Counted from the first letter of the stretch, positions 54,507 through 63,950 are shown. The stretch is 64,000 bases of DNA from Erythrobacter sp. (GCA_027311945.1 DAICXZ010000033.1:32880-96879), one strand, 5' to 3'. A program made the numbers and translations. The notes: generated by a model not told the origin, from the sequence alone.

Positions 54507-55493
54507 CTACTGTGTGCCCAGCCGCACGAGGTCGTGCATATGGACGATGCCCAGCAGCTTGTTGCGTTCGGTCACGAACAGCACTGAAACAGCATTGTCG
54601 TTCATCAGCGTCAGAGCTTCGGTTGCCAGCATCGAAGGCTCCGCCGCGACCGGCCTTGGCGACATGTGCCGGTCGATCGACTCGTCGAGGTTGGAGGTCG
54701 CAATAGCGCGCCGCAGATCGCCGTCGGTAAAGGCGCCGACAAGGTGATTGTCGCGGTCGACTACGGCGGTGCAGCCATAGCGCTTGCGGCTCATCTCGAT
54801 GGTCGCCTCGCGCAAGGTTGCGTGGACGGGAACGCAGGGTAGGGCCAGGCCTGTGCCCATGATCTCTTCGAGCGTCGCCAACTGGGCACCCAGCCGGCCG
54901 CCGGGATGGAACATCCGGAAGTTGCTGGGGGAGAAGCCGTGCGTCTCGATCAGCGCCACTGCGAGCGCATCGCCCAAGGCCATCTGCACGGTGGTCGAGG
55001 TGGTGGGGGCCAGTTCGTTGGGGCAAGCCTCGCGAACCTGCGGGAGGCGCAGGCAAATATCGGCAGCTTCGCCCGCCATGCCGTTCCGGTTGGAGGTGGC
55101 GACCACGAGCGGAACCCGGTTGAGGCCGCAATAGGTGATAATGTCGCTCAGTTCCGGGGTGTTGCCCGACCACGAAATGGCGAAGACCACGTCGTCGGTG
55201 GAGATGGCGCCGAGATCGCCATGGCTCGCCTCGCCCGGGTGCAGGAAGAAAGCAGCGGTGCCGGTCGAGCAGAAGGTGGCCGCGATCTTGCGCGCGACAT
55301 GTCCGCTCTTGCCCATGCCGGTGACAATGACGCGGCCCTTGTTCGCGGCGAACAGCTTCACGGCCTTGACGAAATTGGCGCCAAGGTCGGAACCCGAAAG
55401 GGCGTCCTTCAGTTCGTGCAGGCCGCCGATTTCGATGTCCAGCGTCTTGATCGCGGCGTTGATTTCCTGGGGGCGGGAGAGTTTGGTATTCAT
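54507..55493 (-). CDS. kdsD: Arabinose-5-phosphate isomerase
   Basis: Converts ribulose-5-phosphate to arabinose-5-phosphate, the first committed step to Kdo. The 328-residue protein has an N-terminal SIS domain (GMGKSGHVARK, SWSGNTPE) and two C-terminal CBS domains (TFTDGDLRRAI-like GAFTDGDLRR and VLFVTERNKLLG). The start is the ATG of MNTKLSRPQE; a 24-codon upstream extension crosses the regulatory region and has no family sequence. In a capsule locus the same family is called KpsF; the catalytic role is the same. Confidence 0.95.
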   Translation of the reverse strand: MNTKLSRPQEINAAIKTLDIEIGGLHELKDALSGSDLGANFVKAVKLFAANKGRVIVTGMGKSGHVARKIAATFCSTGTAAFFLHPGEASHGDLGAISTDDVVFAISWSGNTPELSDIITYCGLNRVPLVVATSNRNGMAGEAADICLRLPQVREACPNELAPTTSTTVQMALGDALAVALIETHGFSPSNFRMFHPGGRLGAQLATLEEIMGTGLALPCVPVHATLREATIEMSRKRYGCTAVVDRDNHLVGAFTDGDLRRAIATSNLDESIDRHMSPRPVAAEPSMLATEALTLMNDNAVSVLFVTERNKLLGIVHMHDLVRLGTQ

Positions 55494-55709
55494 AAATCTA
55501 TCTACCACACAGCTTATGTATTTGCCCCAGAACAGGGGCTGCGCCGATCTCCCCAGCATCAGCACATCTGCACTTGATCGGGCGTCATGGGGCAGTATGT
55601 CAAGCTTAGTGTGCAGATGCGAAAACGATTTTTTAGTAAATAGGCGATAAACAACAATCGTTTACAAACTGTAAAGAATTCAAACAAGCTTGGGATTGGT
55701 TCTGAAATT
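55494..55709. promoter_or_regulatory. Divergent kdsD/kdsA regulatory region
   Basis: An AT-rich 216-base gap between the starts of kdsD and kdsA that must hold both promoters. Two inverted repeats are visible: CATCTGCAC (55565-55573) with GTGCAGATG (55611-55619), 37 bases apart, and AAACGATT (55623-55630) with AATCGTTT (55656-55663), 25 bases apart. These are candidate operators for co-regulation of Kdo supply. No clear sigma-70 -35/-10 pair was assigned on either strand. Confidence 0.55.
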
Positions 55710-56570
55710 ATGCAACTGTGTGGCCACCTGCTCGAACCGGCCTCTCCCCTGTTCCTGATCGCGGGCCCCTGCGTGATCGAGAGCGAAGCCCATTGCCTGG
55801 CCGTGGCGGAGCGGCTGGCCGAAATCGCCCGGCGGCAGAACGTGCTGCTGATCTTCAAGAGCTCCTTCGACAAGGCCAACCGCAGCTCTGGCAGCTCCTA
55901 TCGTGGCCCCGGCATGGACGAAGGGCTGCGCATTCTCGAGAAGGTGCGGGCCGAAACGGGCCTTCCGGTGCTGACCGATGTGCACGAAACCGCCCAGGCC
56001 GAGCCGGTGGCGCAGGTGGTGGACGTGTTGCAGACCCCTGCGTTTCTTGCCCGGCAGACTGATTTCATCGCCGCTGTTGCGGCCACCGGCAAGCCGGTCA
56101 ACATCAAGAAGGCGCAGTTCATGGCGCCTGCCGATATGGCCAATGTCGTGGCGAAGGCGCGCGATGCGGCGAGCGCTGCGGGGCACGACCCGGACAACTT
56201 CCTGCTGTGTGAGCGCGGCACATCCTTCGGTTACAACACGCTGGTTTCAGACATGCGCGGCCTTGCGATCATGGCGCAGACCGGCTGCCCGGTGGTGTTC
56301 GATGCCACCCATTCGGTGCAGCAACCGGGCGGCCTCGGCACCAAGTCTGGCGGTCAGAGCGAGTATGTGCCGTTGCTGGCCCGCGCGGCGGTGGCGGCCG
56401 GAGTCTCCGGGGTGTTCATGGAGACGCACCCCGATCCGGCCAATGCGCTGTCGGACGGCCCCAATGCCTTGCCGCTCGATCGTTTCGAGGGGCTGGTGGC
56501 GCAGCTCAAGGCGCTGGATGAGGTGGTGAAAGCCACGCCCGGCTCTCATGCAGAGCCGACTGGCCGCTGA
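55710..56570 (+). CDS. kdsA: 3-deoxy-8-phosphooctulonate synthase
   Basis: Condenses phosphoenolpyruvate with arabinose-5-phosphate to Kdo-8-phosphate. At 286 residues it has the normal length. Visible motifs are IAGPCVIES at the N-terminus, [12 protein letters not shown], and the KKAQFMAP and ERGTSFGYN segments of the active site. The gene diverges from kdsD and is followed three bases later by the PhyH-like gene. A second kdsA copy elsewhere in the genome for LPS cannot be excluded. Confidence 0.95.
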   Translation: MQLCGHLLEPASPLFLIAGPCVIESEAHCLAVAERLAEIARRQNVLLIFKSSFDKANRSSGSSYRGPGMDEGLRILEKVRAETGLPVLTDVHETAQAEPVAQVVDVLQTPAFLARQTDFIAAVAATGKPVNIKKAQFMAPADMANVVAKARDAASAAGHDPDNFLLCERGTSFGYNTLVSDMRGLAIMAQTGCPVVFDATHSVQQPGGLGTKSGGQSEYVPLLARAAVAAGVSGVFMETHPDPANALSDGPNALPLDRFEGLVAQLKALDEVVKATPGSHAEPTGR

Positions 56571-56572
56571 TC

Positions 56573-57604
56573 ATGACCTTTACGAGCCGCGCTAAGGCGA
56601 TCGCGCTCGCGCCGATCCATGTCGTGCAGCTGGCGACTTCCGCGAAAAGCTTTCTCGATCACCCGTTGATCGGGTCGCAGCGACTGAACCGCTTGGGGCT
56701 TCACCGCGCGCGGGTGCGGATTGCCGACCGGCTGTGCCGGTGGCGCCGTCGCCGTTTGGCCCGCCATGTGCGGCCCGAGTGGCGCGAGGCTTTCGACCGC
56801 GACGGTTTCGTTGTTATTGAGAACCTACTGCCTGCCGACGAATTTGAGGCGATGCGTAAGGCCATCCTCGAGCACGAGTGGCCGGCACGCGAGATGCGGC
56901 AGGGCGATGCGATCACCCGGCGCATCGCGGTCGATCCCGAGATGCTCGCAGCGATCCCGGCGCTAGACCGTCTGCTCGACCGCCCTGACCTCAATGCACT
57001 GTTCCACTATGTGGCGAGTTTTCGCACGAAGCCGCTGCACTACGTCCAGACCATCGTCAGCAATTGCGGCGGCGACAATCTCGATCCGCAGCAGGTCATT
57101 CACGCCGACAGCTTTCACGCCTCGATGAAGGCCTGGCTGTTCCTCAGGCCGGTGGCGCAGGAGGACGGCCCTTTCACCTATGTTCGTGGCTCGCACCGCT
57201 TTACCCCCGAGCGGCTCGACTGGGAGCATCGCCGCAGCCTTGCCGATCCGCACAGCATCGATCGGCTTTCCGCGCGCGGATCGCCACGCGCGACGGCGGA
57301 TGATTTGGCGCAAATGCAATTGTCCGAGCCGGAAGGGCTGGCGCTGCCCGAGAATACGCTCGTGGTCGCCGACACCGGCGGCTTCCACGCCCGCGGCGCC
57401 GCATCGCGACCGGGCGAGCGCGTGGAGCTGTGGTCCTATTCGCGCCGCAACCCGTTTCTGCCGTGGCTGGGCGGCGACCTGCTCAGCCTGCCGGGGCTAG
57501 CCGAACGGCGTGTCGGCTGGCTGTGGGGCTTTCGTGACCGGTTCGAGCGGCATCTAGGGCAGCCGTGGCAGAAGGTCGGCAAGCGGCGGCCTACCGACGA
57601 TTAG
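56573..57604 (+). CDS. Phytanoyl-CoA dioxygenase-like (PhyH) protein
   Basis: A 343-residue protein of the Fe(II)/2-oxoglutarate oxygenase fold. The iron triad is predicted as His177 and Asp179 (HADSFH) with a distal histidine in GGFHARG near residue 269 followed by an arginine in GERVELWSYSR for 2-oxoglutarate. The ATG lies three bases after the kdsA stop, so it is read with it. Related oxygenases hydroxylate lipids, sugars, nucleotides or antibiotics. Because of the position, a hydroxylated sugar or acyl chain of the capsule is suggested, but the substrate is not known. Confidence 0.85.
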   Translation: MTFTSRAKAIALAPIHVVQLATSAKSFLDHPLIGSQRLNRLGLHRARVRIADRLCRWRRRRLARHVRPEWREAFDRDGFVVIENLLPADEFEAMRKAILEHEWPAREMRQGDAITRRIAVDPEMLAAIPALDRLLDRPDLNALFHYVASFRTKPLHYVQTIVSNCGGDNLDPQQVIHADSFHASMKAWLFLRPVAQEDGPFTYVRGSHRFTPERLDWEHRRSLADPHSIDRLSARGSPRATADDLAQMQLSEPEGLALPENTLVVADTGGFHARGAASRPGERVELWSYSRRNPFLPWLGGDLLSLPGLAERRVGWLWGFRDRFERHLGQPWQKVGKRRPTDD

Positions 57605-57903
57605 GACACGGTGGCTCTCCGCCGCATGATCGCCGCGAGCAGGCCGGTTGCCGCGATGGGGCCGAACACGTCGGCGATCTGGTCGGCCTTGGTCCACATC
57701 TTTGGGTCAAACGCGGCCCACCACGGGGCATTGGCGCGCAGGCCTGCTCCGAACTGTTCGATCCACCGGTATTCGGCCTGCGCTAGCTCCCGCCCGATGA
57801 AGTAGCCGCAGACGAGCAAGGCGCCGGCCCACCAGTTTCGCGTTGTCAGCCCGATCGCGATCTGTAGCGCCAGGGCGGCAGCGGCGTGCTCAACCAGGGG
57901 CAT
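57601..57903 (-). CDS. Small membrane protein, hypothetical
   Basis: A 100-residue protein with hydrophobic helices near residues 5-20, 25-40 and 80-95. The middle carries YFIGRELAQAEYRWIEQ, a polar tryptophan-rich segment. It converges with the PhyH-like gene, overlapping its stop by four bases, and lies 17 bases upstream of the Wza-like gene end on the minus strand. It is probably co-transcribed upstream or downstream with that gene. No family was recognised. Confidence 0.7.
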   Translation of the reverse strand: MPLVEHAAAALALQIAIGLTTRNWWAGALLVCGYFIGRELAQAEYRWIEQFGAGLRANAPWWAAFDPKMWTKADQIADVFGPIAATGLLAAIMRRRATVS

Positions 57904-57920
57904 TTACTTTCGAAATGCAG

Positions 57921-59042
57921 CTAGTCGTTGATACTGTTGGCCACGCTAGCCGCGGTCACAATCGGCGAGAATAGCAGGCCAACGGTCTGAATGACCTTGC
58001 GCGGCTGGTTGGATGCCGAATTGCCGAAGTAAAGAACGTCATCGTTACGCAAGGCAAATTGCTGCGCGAGGAAATAGGTTGGCGTCTGCATCATGTTGAA
58101 ATGGTAGACCGTAGGCTCGGTATCGTTAGGGCCATTATAGCGGAACAGGAACACCGCCTTGGGGTCGCCCGTGCTGGGGTTAGGGCCACCGGCCGCAGCG
58201 ATCGCTTCCAGCACGGTCATGGAGTTGCGCGAAAACGGCATCTGCTGCACCCGGCCTGATGCGCCGAGGACGGAGAAGGTCATGGGATCGGAGATCACGG
58301 TCAGCCGGTCGCCCGGATAGGCCCGCAGGCCCCGGTAGGTGCCAGCCATGACATCGCTCAGCCGCATCCGTGCGGTGTTTGCGCCGCGCTGAAACAAGAG
58401 CGAGAGATCCTTTGCTTCGCCGCGATAGCCCCCGGCCAGGGCGACGGCATCGGCGAGCGTCTCGTTATTCGTTTGCAGGACCAGTCTGCCGGGCTGGTTG
58501 ACCTCGCCGCTGACGATAATCGAATTGCCGATCACCTCTTCCCGGCTGACCAGCACCTGCGGATCCTGCGACAGGTTGCGCAGGCTGGCGCGGATCTTGT
58601 CCTGAATTTCGCTCACGGTGTTGCCCATGACGCGGAGTCGTCCGACGTAGGGTATGTCGATCATGCCGTCATCGTCGACCCGGCGCGGGGGCAGCGTTTG
58701 CGCGCGCACCGAAGGATCGAACCCACCGCTGGGGCCGGATTGACTGTCTCCGCCAAACAGCGCGACGCCCGCTTCGAAAATCGTGATCGAAAGCACATCG
58801 CCCTGCCCGACCATGTCGGTGGGAGGAGCCTCATACTGCGGGAACTGCAATTCCGCAGGCTCAATCGCTGGTGGGACCGCAGCAATGTTGTCAACCGGGA
58901 CAAGCGTGATGCCAAGGTCGGCAAGGTCAGGATCGCTGACTCCCGCCGCGATCTCGCCGCCGGTCGGCCCGCTCGAGGGGAGGGTTGAGCAGCCGCTCAT
59001 CAGCATGACGGCGAGTGCCAGATATAGTGATCTTAGATTCAT
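57921..59042 (-). CDS. Polysaccharide export outer-membrane lipoprotein (Wza/KpsD-like)
   Basis: A 373-residue polysaccharide biosynthesis/export protein. The signal peptide ends in a lipobox MSGC at residue near 18. The export domain (MVGQGDVLSITIFE, then VDDDGMIDIPYVGRLRVMG) and two following SLBB domains (VSGEVNQPG and FSVLGASGRV) are clear. It would form the outer-membrane channel for the surface polysaccharide. The start is the ATG of MNLRSLYLAL; a 19-codon upstream extension lacks a signal. It diverges from the GT2 gene. No inner-membrane Wzc, KpsE or KpsMT gene is in the window. Confidence 0.93.
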   Translation of the reverse strand: MNLRSLYLALAVMLMSGCSTLPSSGPTGGEIAAGVSDPDLADLGITLVPVDNIAAVPPAIEPAELQFPQYEAPPTDMVGQGDVLSITIFEAGVALFGGDSQSGPSGGFDPSVRAQTLPPRRVDDDGMIDIPYVGRLRVMGNTVSEIQDKIRASLRNLSQDPQVLVSREEVIGNSIIVSGEVNQPGRLVLQTNNETLADAVALAGGYRGEAKDLSLLFQRGANTARMRLSDVMAGTYRGLRAYPGDRLTVISDPMTFSVLGASGRVQQMPFSRNSMTVLEAIAAAGGPNPSTGDPKAVFLFRYNGPNDTEPTVYHFNMMQTPTYFLAQQFALRNDDVLYFGNSASNQPRKVIQTVGLLFSPIVTAASVANSIND

Positions 59043-59163
59043 TGCGGATTCTTGCGAGACTTCTCTATGGATGGCGTCCCTACAGTCAAAGCCGATCAAA
59101 GCCTAGCCCGATGCCGCAGAATCTCGTTTCCTCCCCGCCTATTGCAGCAGATGGTTTCGCTGG

Positions 59164-60996
59164 ATGTCGCAGTTCCTGCGGGATCGTGCGCAGCACATGA
59201 CCGCTATCGGCCAAATGCACAGCGGGTTGAGCCTGGCCCGCGACATGACGTTGCTCGTCGCGACCAGGCCCGACAAGCTTGTGGCTTGCGGCTGGTGGTG
59301 GCTGGTCGGAAAGCGGCTGCGTGCGCGCTATCGTCTTGAAGCGGCGGTGGCTGCTCTGCCATTTGCCTATCAACGATGGATGGCAGACGCGGGCAAGGAT
59401 GATCTTCGCGCGATTGCCATGCTTTCGCGCGGCAAGAAGCATCTGCCTATCGCCGTGCACCTGCACATTGCGCGCGGCTCATCAATGCAGTCTGTCCAGG
59501 CGGCGATACTTTCGGTGCAACGCCAGAGCATAGGCGCGCAGGCGGTACTGGTTACCGTTCAAGACCCGGTAGATGGAGAGAATCTTCAAGGCGAGGATAC
59601 GGCTACGCTGTTGCCCGGCGCGTTTACCTCGCGCACTTCGGGTTTGCAGTCTGCTCTCGAGACTGCCCGCAACATGCAGATTGCCTACGTCCTGCCGCTC
59701 ACAGGCGATGTGCAGCTACCGCGCCACGGGCTCGCCGCCTATTCGGCCCACCTCTTGCGTCGCGCCAGTGAGCGAAGCGCGCCAGTGCTGATCTTCGGGG
59801 ACGAGCTGATGGTTTGCGAGCAAGGGTGCGCTCGTACAGCCTGGCTGAAACCGGAATGGGATGCACGCATGGTGTGGTCGCAGGACTACATCAGTGGTGC
59901 CTGCCTGCTCGCGGTCGATGCGGCGCTTGCGGCGGTCGCGGATAACGGCGGTGCTGTGCCGACCTCTGTTTATGAATGGGCTTTGCGCATGGTATCGCGC
60001 AGGCCGTCGCGGGCAGCTGCGCATGTTGCCCGCATAACCGCACGCACCCCTGTCGGTGCCTGGCAGGACGATGGTTCCGAAAGGCTTGCCAGCGTGATGC
60101 AAGCCGCCTCGCCCTCGGTTCGCGTAAGTCCAGGCCCCTTCGGCACTGTCCGGCTGCAGCATGCGCTGCCCGCGCCGGCACCGAAGGTGAGCATCATCGT
60201 AGCCACCCGCGATCGGGTAGAGCTGTTGCGCACCTGTGTGCGGGGTTTGCTGGAAGAGACGGCCTATCCCGACTTTGAAGTGATCGTTGCCGACAACGAC
60301 AGCCGCGAAGTGGAAACCTTGCGATACATGGACGAGATCGCCCTTGATCCGCGTGTGCGCATCGTGCGCTGGCCGCATGTGTTCAACTACTCGGCGATCA
60401 ACAACTTTGCGGCAAGCCATGCATCGGGCGAATATCTGTGCCTGCTCAACAACGATGTCGAAGTGTTGGAGCCGCAATGGCTCGAAGAGATGGTGCGCGA
60501 AGCCGTGCAGCCGGGTGTCGGCGCGGTCGGCGCGCGCCTGCTCTATCCTGACCGGACTATCCAGCACGCAGGCGTCGCCCTTGGAATCGGAAACGCAGCG
60601 GGCCATGCGCACCGCGGCTTGCCCGTGGATGAGGAGGGCTACTTTGCGCAAGCGCACATCGTACGCGGGGCCAGCGCGGTTACCGCCGCCTGCATGCTGG
60701 TGGCGAAGCGGCATTTCGATGCCGTTGGCGGGCTCGACGAAGAGGCGCTGGCCGTCGCCTACAACGACGTGGACCTGTGCCTGAAGTTACGACAGCGCGG
60801 ACTGGTCAACATCTACACCCCGCTCGCCACACTCATCCACCACGAGAGCAAGTCGCGGGGGCTCGATTTCGCACCCGAGCACCTGGAGCGTTACATGCGC
60901 GAACTCGCGGTGTTTCAGCAGCGCTGGGGCACGACGGAAGTGGTCGACCCGTGGCACCACCCACAGCTGAACCGGCACAGCGAAGTGTTCAACTGA
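59164..60996 (+). CDS. Glycosyltransferase family 2 protein with long N-terminal region
   Basis: A 610-residue protein. The C-terminal 280 residues are a GT-A glycosyltransferase domain: PKVSIIVATRDRVELLRTC, VADNDSRE, LLNNDVEV with the metal-binding acidic pair, and VAYNDVDLCLKLR. The N-terminal 330 residues lack clear motifs; similar N-terminal regions occur in large rhamnosyl-type GT2 proteins. It probably adds a sugar of the surface polymer. Three start candidates exist (59164, 59197, 59245) and no strong ribosome site distinguishes them. It converges with wecC. Confidence 0.9.
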   Translation: MSQFLRDRAQHMTAIGQMHSGLSLARDMTLLVATRPDKLVACGWWWLVGKRLRARYRLEAAVAALPFAYQRWMADAGKDDLRAIAMLSRGKKHLPIAVHLHIARGSSMQSVQAAILSVQRQSIGAQAVLVTVQDPVDGENLQGEDTATLLPGAFTSRTSGLQSALETARNMQIAYVLPLTGDVQLPRHGLAAYSAHLLRRASERSAPVLIFGDELMVCEQGCARTAWLKPEWDARMVWSQDYISGACLLAVDAALAAVADNGGAVPTSVYEWALRMVSRRPSRAAAHVARITARTPVGAWQDDGSERLASVMQAASPSVRVSPGPFGTVRLQHALPAPAPKVSIIVATRDRVELLRTCVRGLLEETAYPDFEVIVADNDSREVETLRYMDEIALDPRVRIVRWPHVFNYSAINNFAASHASGEYLCLLNNDVEVLEPQWLEEMVREAVQPGVGAVGARLLYPDRTIQHAGVALGIGNAAGHAHRGLPVDEEGYFAQAHIVRGASAVTAACMLVAKRHFDAVGGLDEEALAVAYNDVDLCLKLRQRGLVNIYTPLATLIHHESKSRGLDFAPEHLERYMRELAVFQQRWGTTEVVDPWHHPQLNRHSEVFN

Positions 60997-61018
60997 AGGG
61001 CAGCCTGGCCGCCAGCTC

Positions 61019-62275
61019 CTACAGGCCGACGACGTCAATCAGGCAAGCAGTGTCCGGGACCTTGCCAGCAAGGCCAGCGAAGTCGGAGTGGTGAACCAGA
61101 ACGCAGATGACATCTGCCTGGGACAAGGCCTCATCGATCGAGGCCAAAGTTACAGGCTTGTCTGCCAGGCTCGCGGGCAGCGCTTCGATATGTGGCTCAA
61201 CGGCTAAAACCTGACATCCAAGATCGGCAAACTTTTCGGTGATCTGCAGGGCCGGGCTTTCGCGCAGATCATCGATATCCGGTTTGAAGGCGAGGCCCAT
61301 GCAGGCGACCTTGATATCTGCCATGCTGCGCGCTGTATCCGCCGAAAGCGCGGCAAGCACCGCCTCCTTGCCCTTCTGCAGCACCCAGTCGGGCTTGGCG
61401 TCGTTCACCTCGCGCGCGGTGCGGATCAGTTTGGCCTCTTCCGGCGCGGACGAGACGATGAACCAGGGGTCCACCGCAATGCAATGTCCGCCGACACCGG
61501 CCCCGGGTTGCAGGATATTGACGCGCGGATGGCGATTGGCGAGCGAGATCAGTTCCCACACATCGATGTCGAAGCGATCGCAAATCGTGCTGAGCTCGTT
61601 CGCGAATGCGATCTGAACGTCGCGCGAGCTGTTCTCGGTCAGCTTGCACATTTCGGCCGTGCGCGCATCGGTGATCACGCAGTCGCCGCGCACCACCTTC
61701 CTGTACATCGCCACTGCCATTTCGCTGGCGCGCTGAGTCATTCCGCCGATGATCCGGTCGTTCGCGATCAATTCGCGCAACACATGGCCGGGCAGCACGC
61801 GCTCCGGGCAGTGCGCAATCTGGATATCGGCATCGTCGCCCGCGGTCTGCGGGAAGGAGAGATCGGAGCGGGCATCGGCGAGCCACACTGCCAGCTGTTC
61901 GGTGGCGCCGATCGGTGAGGTGCTTTCCAGCACGACCAGATTGCCTGGCACCAATACCGGGGCGATCATCCGAGCCGCTGACTCGATATAGGATAGGTCG
62001 GGCTCGTAGCCCTCCTTGAACGGCGTGGGCACGGCGATGATGAACGCATCGGCTGGTTCGGGCTCAAGCGTGGCATGGAGGCTGCCGTTACTCACGACCT
62101 TGTGAACGACACCATCGAGATCGGGTTCGACAAAATGAATCTTACCTGCGTTGATCGTCTCAACCACATGGGCGGAAACATCGACACCGATAACCTTGGT
62201 GCCATGCGCGGCAAATAGCGCGGCGGTCGGCAGGCCGATGTAGCCCAAGCCGACCATCGAAATTCGTTCGAACAT
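61019..62275 (-). CDS. wecC: UDP-N-acetyl-D-mannosamine dehydrogenase
   Basis: Oxidises UDP-ManNAc to UDP-ManNAcA with NAD. At 418 residues it has the usual length for the UDP-glucose/ManNAc dehydrogenase family. The cofactor motif GLGYIGLP is at the N-terminus, ESTSPIG and the catalytic cysteine in GGHCIAVDP follow. The choice of WecC over Ugd rests on the pairing with wecB immediately upstream (24 bases) and on the EPEPADAFIIAVPTP segment. The ATG at 62275 is used; a TTG six codons earlier overlaps nothing conserved. Confidence 0.93.
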   Translation of the reverse strand: MFERISMVGLGYIGLPTAALFAAHGTKVIGVDVSAHVVETINAGKIHFVEPDLDGVVHKVVSNGSLHATLEPEPADAFIIAVPTPFKEGYEPDLSYIESAARMIAPVLVPGNLVVLESTSPIGATEQLAVWLADARSDLSFPQTAGDDADIQIAHCPERVLPGHVLRELIANDRIIGGMTQRASEMAVAMYRKVVRGDCVITDARTAEMCKLTENSSRDVQIAFANELSTICDRFDIDVWELISLANRHPRVNILQPGAGVGGHCIAVDPWFIVSSAPEEAKLIRTAREVNDAKPDWVLQKGKEAVLAALSADTARSMADIKVACMGLAFKPDIDDLRESPALQITEKFADLGCQVLAVEPHIEALPASLADKPVTLASIDEALSQADVICVLVHHSDFAGLAGKVPDTACLIDVVGL

Positions 62276-62299
62276 ATGTGAGTTGCCCTTCAATTATTG

Positions 62300-63415
62300 T
62301 CAGCCGGCGGAAAGGGCTGCGGCAATTCGTGCGGATGCCTTGCCGTCGCCGTAGGGATTGAGCGCGCGGGCCATGGCGTCATAGGCCTGTTGATCGTTAA
62401 GCAGCGACATCGCGCTGGAGCGGATCTTCTCCGCATCGGTGCCGACCAATCTTACGGTTCCGGCGTCGACGGCCTCGGGCCGTTCGGTTGTGTTGCGCAT
62501 CACCAGCACCGGCTTGCCGAGCGAAGGCGCCTCTTCCTGAACGCCGCCGGAGTCCGTAATGATGAAGTGCGAGCGGCGCATCAGCCAGACGAACGGCAGG
62601 TATTCCTGCGGTTCAATCAGGTGGACATCCTGCGTATCGCCGAGAATGCGGTTGACCGGTGCCTGCACGTTGGGATTGAGATGCACAGGATAGACGATCT
62701 GCGCATTGCCTTGTTCGCTTATGTCGCGCAGTGCGCGGCAGATGTTTTCGAACCCTTCGCCAAAGTTCTCGCGCCGATGGCCAGTCACCAGAATCATGCG
62801 GCGATCGGGATCCAGGAAGGGAAAGCGCGCTTCTATCTGGCCGTCGAGCGCACGGTCGTTATCGAGCCGTGCCACCACCTCGTGCAGTGCGTCGATAACG
62901 GTGTTGCCAGTGACAACGATGTTCGCGTCGGCAACGTTCTCTTTTAGCAGGCTTTGCCGCGCGGTTTCTGTTGGGGCGAAATGCATGTCGGCCAGACGCC
63001 CCACGATCATGCGGTTGGCTTCCTCGGGCCAGGGTGCGTACAGATTGCCCGTCCTTAGGCCCGCTTCGACATGGCCGACGGGGACCTGCGCATAGAAAGC
63101 CGCCAATGCTCCGGCCATTGTCGTCGTCGTGTCGCCATGTACGAGCAGGCGGTCGTATGCCCCCTCTTTCAGGACATCACGCAAGGCGAGAATGATGTTG
63201 GCGGTGATGTCGGTCAGATCTTGGCCCGGCGTCATGATGTCGAGATCGACATCCGGCACAATGTCGAACAGGGAAAGGACCTGATCGAGCATTTCGCGGT
63301 GCTGTGCCGTCACGCAGACGTGCACACCCAGCCCTGGCGTCTCCTTTAGCCGATGGACCACGGGAGCCATCTTGATTGCCTCGGGACGGGTGCCGAATAC
63401 CACCAGGATTTTCAA
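62300..63415 (-). CDS. wecB: UDP-N-acetylglucosamine 2-epimerase (non-hydrolysing)
   Basis: Converts UDP-GlcNAc to UDP-ManNAc. The 371-residue length matches the non-hydrolysing class. [13 protein letters not shown] at the N-terminus, [24 protein letters not shown] and [10 protein letters not shown] are the family signatures. The best start is TTG at 63415 with an AGAGAGGATC ribosome site; no ATG lies at the right place. It forms an operon with wecC, producing the ManNAcA donor for a capsule or ECA-like polymer. Confidence 0.95.
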   Translation of the reverse strand: MKILVVFGTRPEAIKMAPVVHRLKETPGLGVHVCVTAQHREMLDQVLSLFDIVPDVDLDIMTPGQDLTDITANIILALRDVLKEGAYDRLLVHGDTTTTMAGALAAFYAQVPVGHVEAGLRTGNLYAPWPEEANRMIVGRLADMHFAPTETARQSLLKENVADANIVVTGNTVIDALHEVVARLDNDRALDGQIEARFPFLDPDRRMILVTGHRRENFGEGFENICRALRDISEQGNAQIVYPVHLNPNVQAPVNRILGDTQDVHLIEPQEYLPFVWLMRRSHFIITDSGGVQEEAPSLGKPVLVMRNTTERPEAVDAGTVRLVGTDAEKIRSSAMSLLNDQQAYDAMARALNPYGDGKASARIAAALSAG

Positions 63416-63950
63416 ACCAGATCCTCTCTCTCTCGATGTAATGTTGGTCGGCCTTGCCGAAATGTGGATGAGATACAAGCCCTGTCTCACGCAATGCGGC
63501 TTCCTCGCGAAAGTTGACAGCGAACAAGCCCAAATGCGCGTGGCGTATGCTCGGTTCAGGGGAGTGCGATGCCAATCGGCTGTGCGGCATTCAGACAAAT
63601 TGGAAGTCCGCACAAGCCGCGTTGCGTACTGAGCTGGCGATGAGACATGCGCTGTCCTTTACTTCGCTGACAAGCTCGGTAATTACGGTGCGCAAAGGCG
63701 CGCGAATATTTGCCGGTTGGGGCTGATATTGTGCAGGTTTCCACAGGCGAGTGATGCAAATTCCGACTAGACAATCAGTTGTCCTCGATCGCGACAAGCT
63801 GGAAATGCAGCAGCAACTCGAGCGGTTGTTCATGCAGATGAAGGCTCTGCAGGTCAGTGCTAGAGCGGTTTCCACACGTTCTGACTCGAAAGGGATTCCC
63901 TTACGGTCGCGGTTCTGATTCAAGCTTCCTGCTGGAGGCAGGAGGCCAGC
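63416..63950. other. 535-base region without a confident gene
   Basis: Upstream of wecB. Base composition is lower in GC than most of the window. Several short frames exist on both strands, none with family-like sequence. It must include the wecB promoter on the minus strand. Its right part may contain the left end of an insertion sequence (see finding at 63862). A small frame at 63751-63918 has a weakly amphipathic helix (LDRDKLEMQQQLERLF). Confidence 0.5.
63751..63918 (+). CDS. Possible small gene or truncated gene fragment
   Basis: A 55-residue frame from GTG, or 54 from the next ATG. Residues 12-35 could form an amphipathic or coiled-coil helix rich in Gln, Leu and Met; the tail SDSKGIPLRSRF reads into sequence that looks like an element end, so the frame may have been cut by an insertion. 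No ribosome site is strong. Only weak support as a gene. Confidence 0.2.
   Translation: MMQIPTRQSVVLDRDKLEMQQQLERLFMQMKALQVSARAVSTRSDSKGIPLRSRF

Noticed and set aside
63372..63632. 86-residue plus-strand frame
   Set aside because: Overlaps the start of wecB on the other strand and has no family-like sequence.
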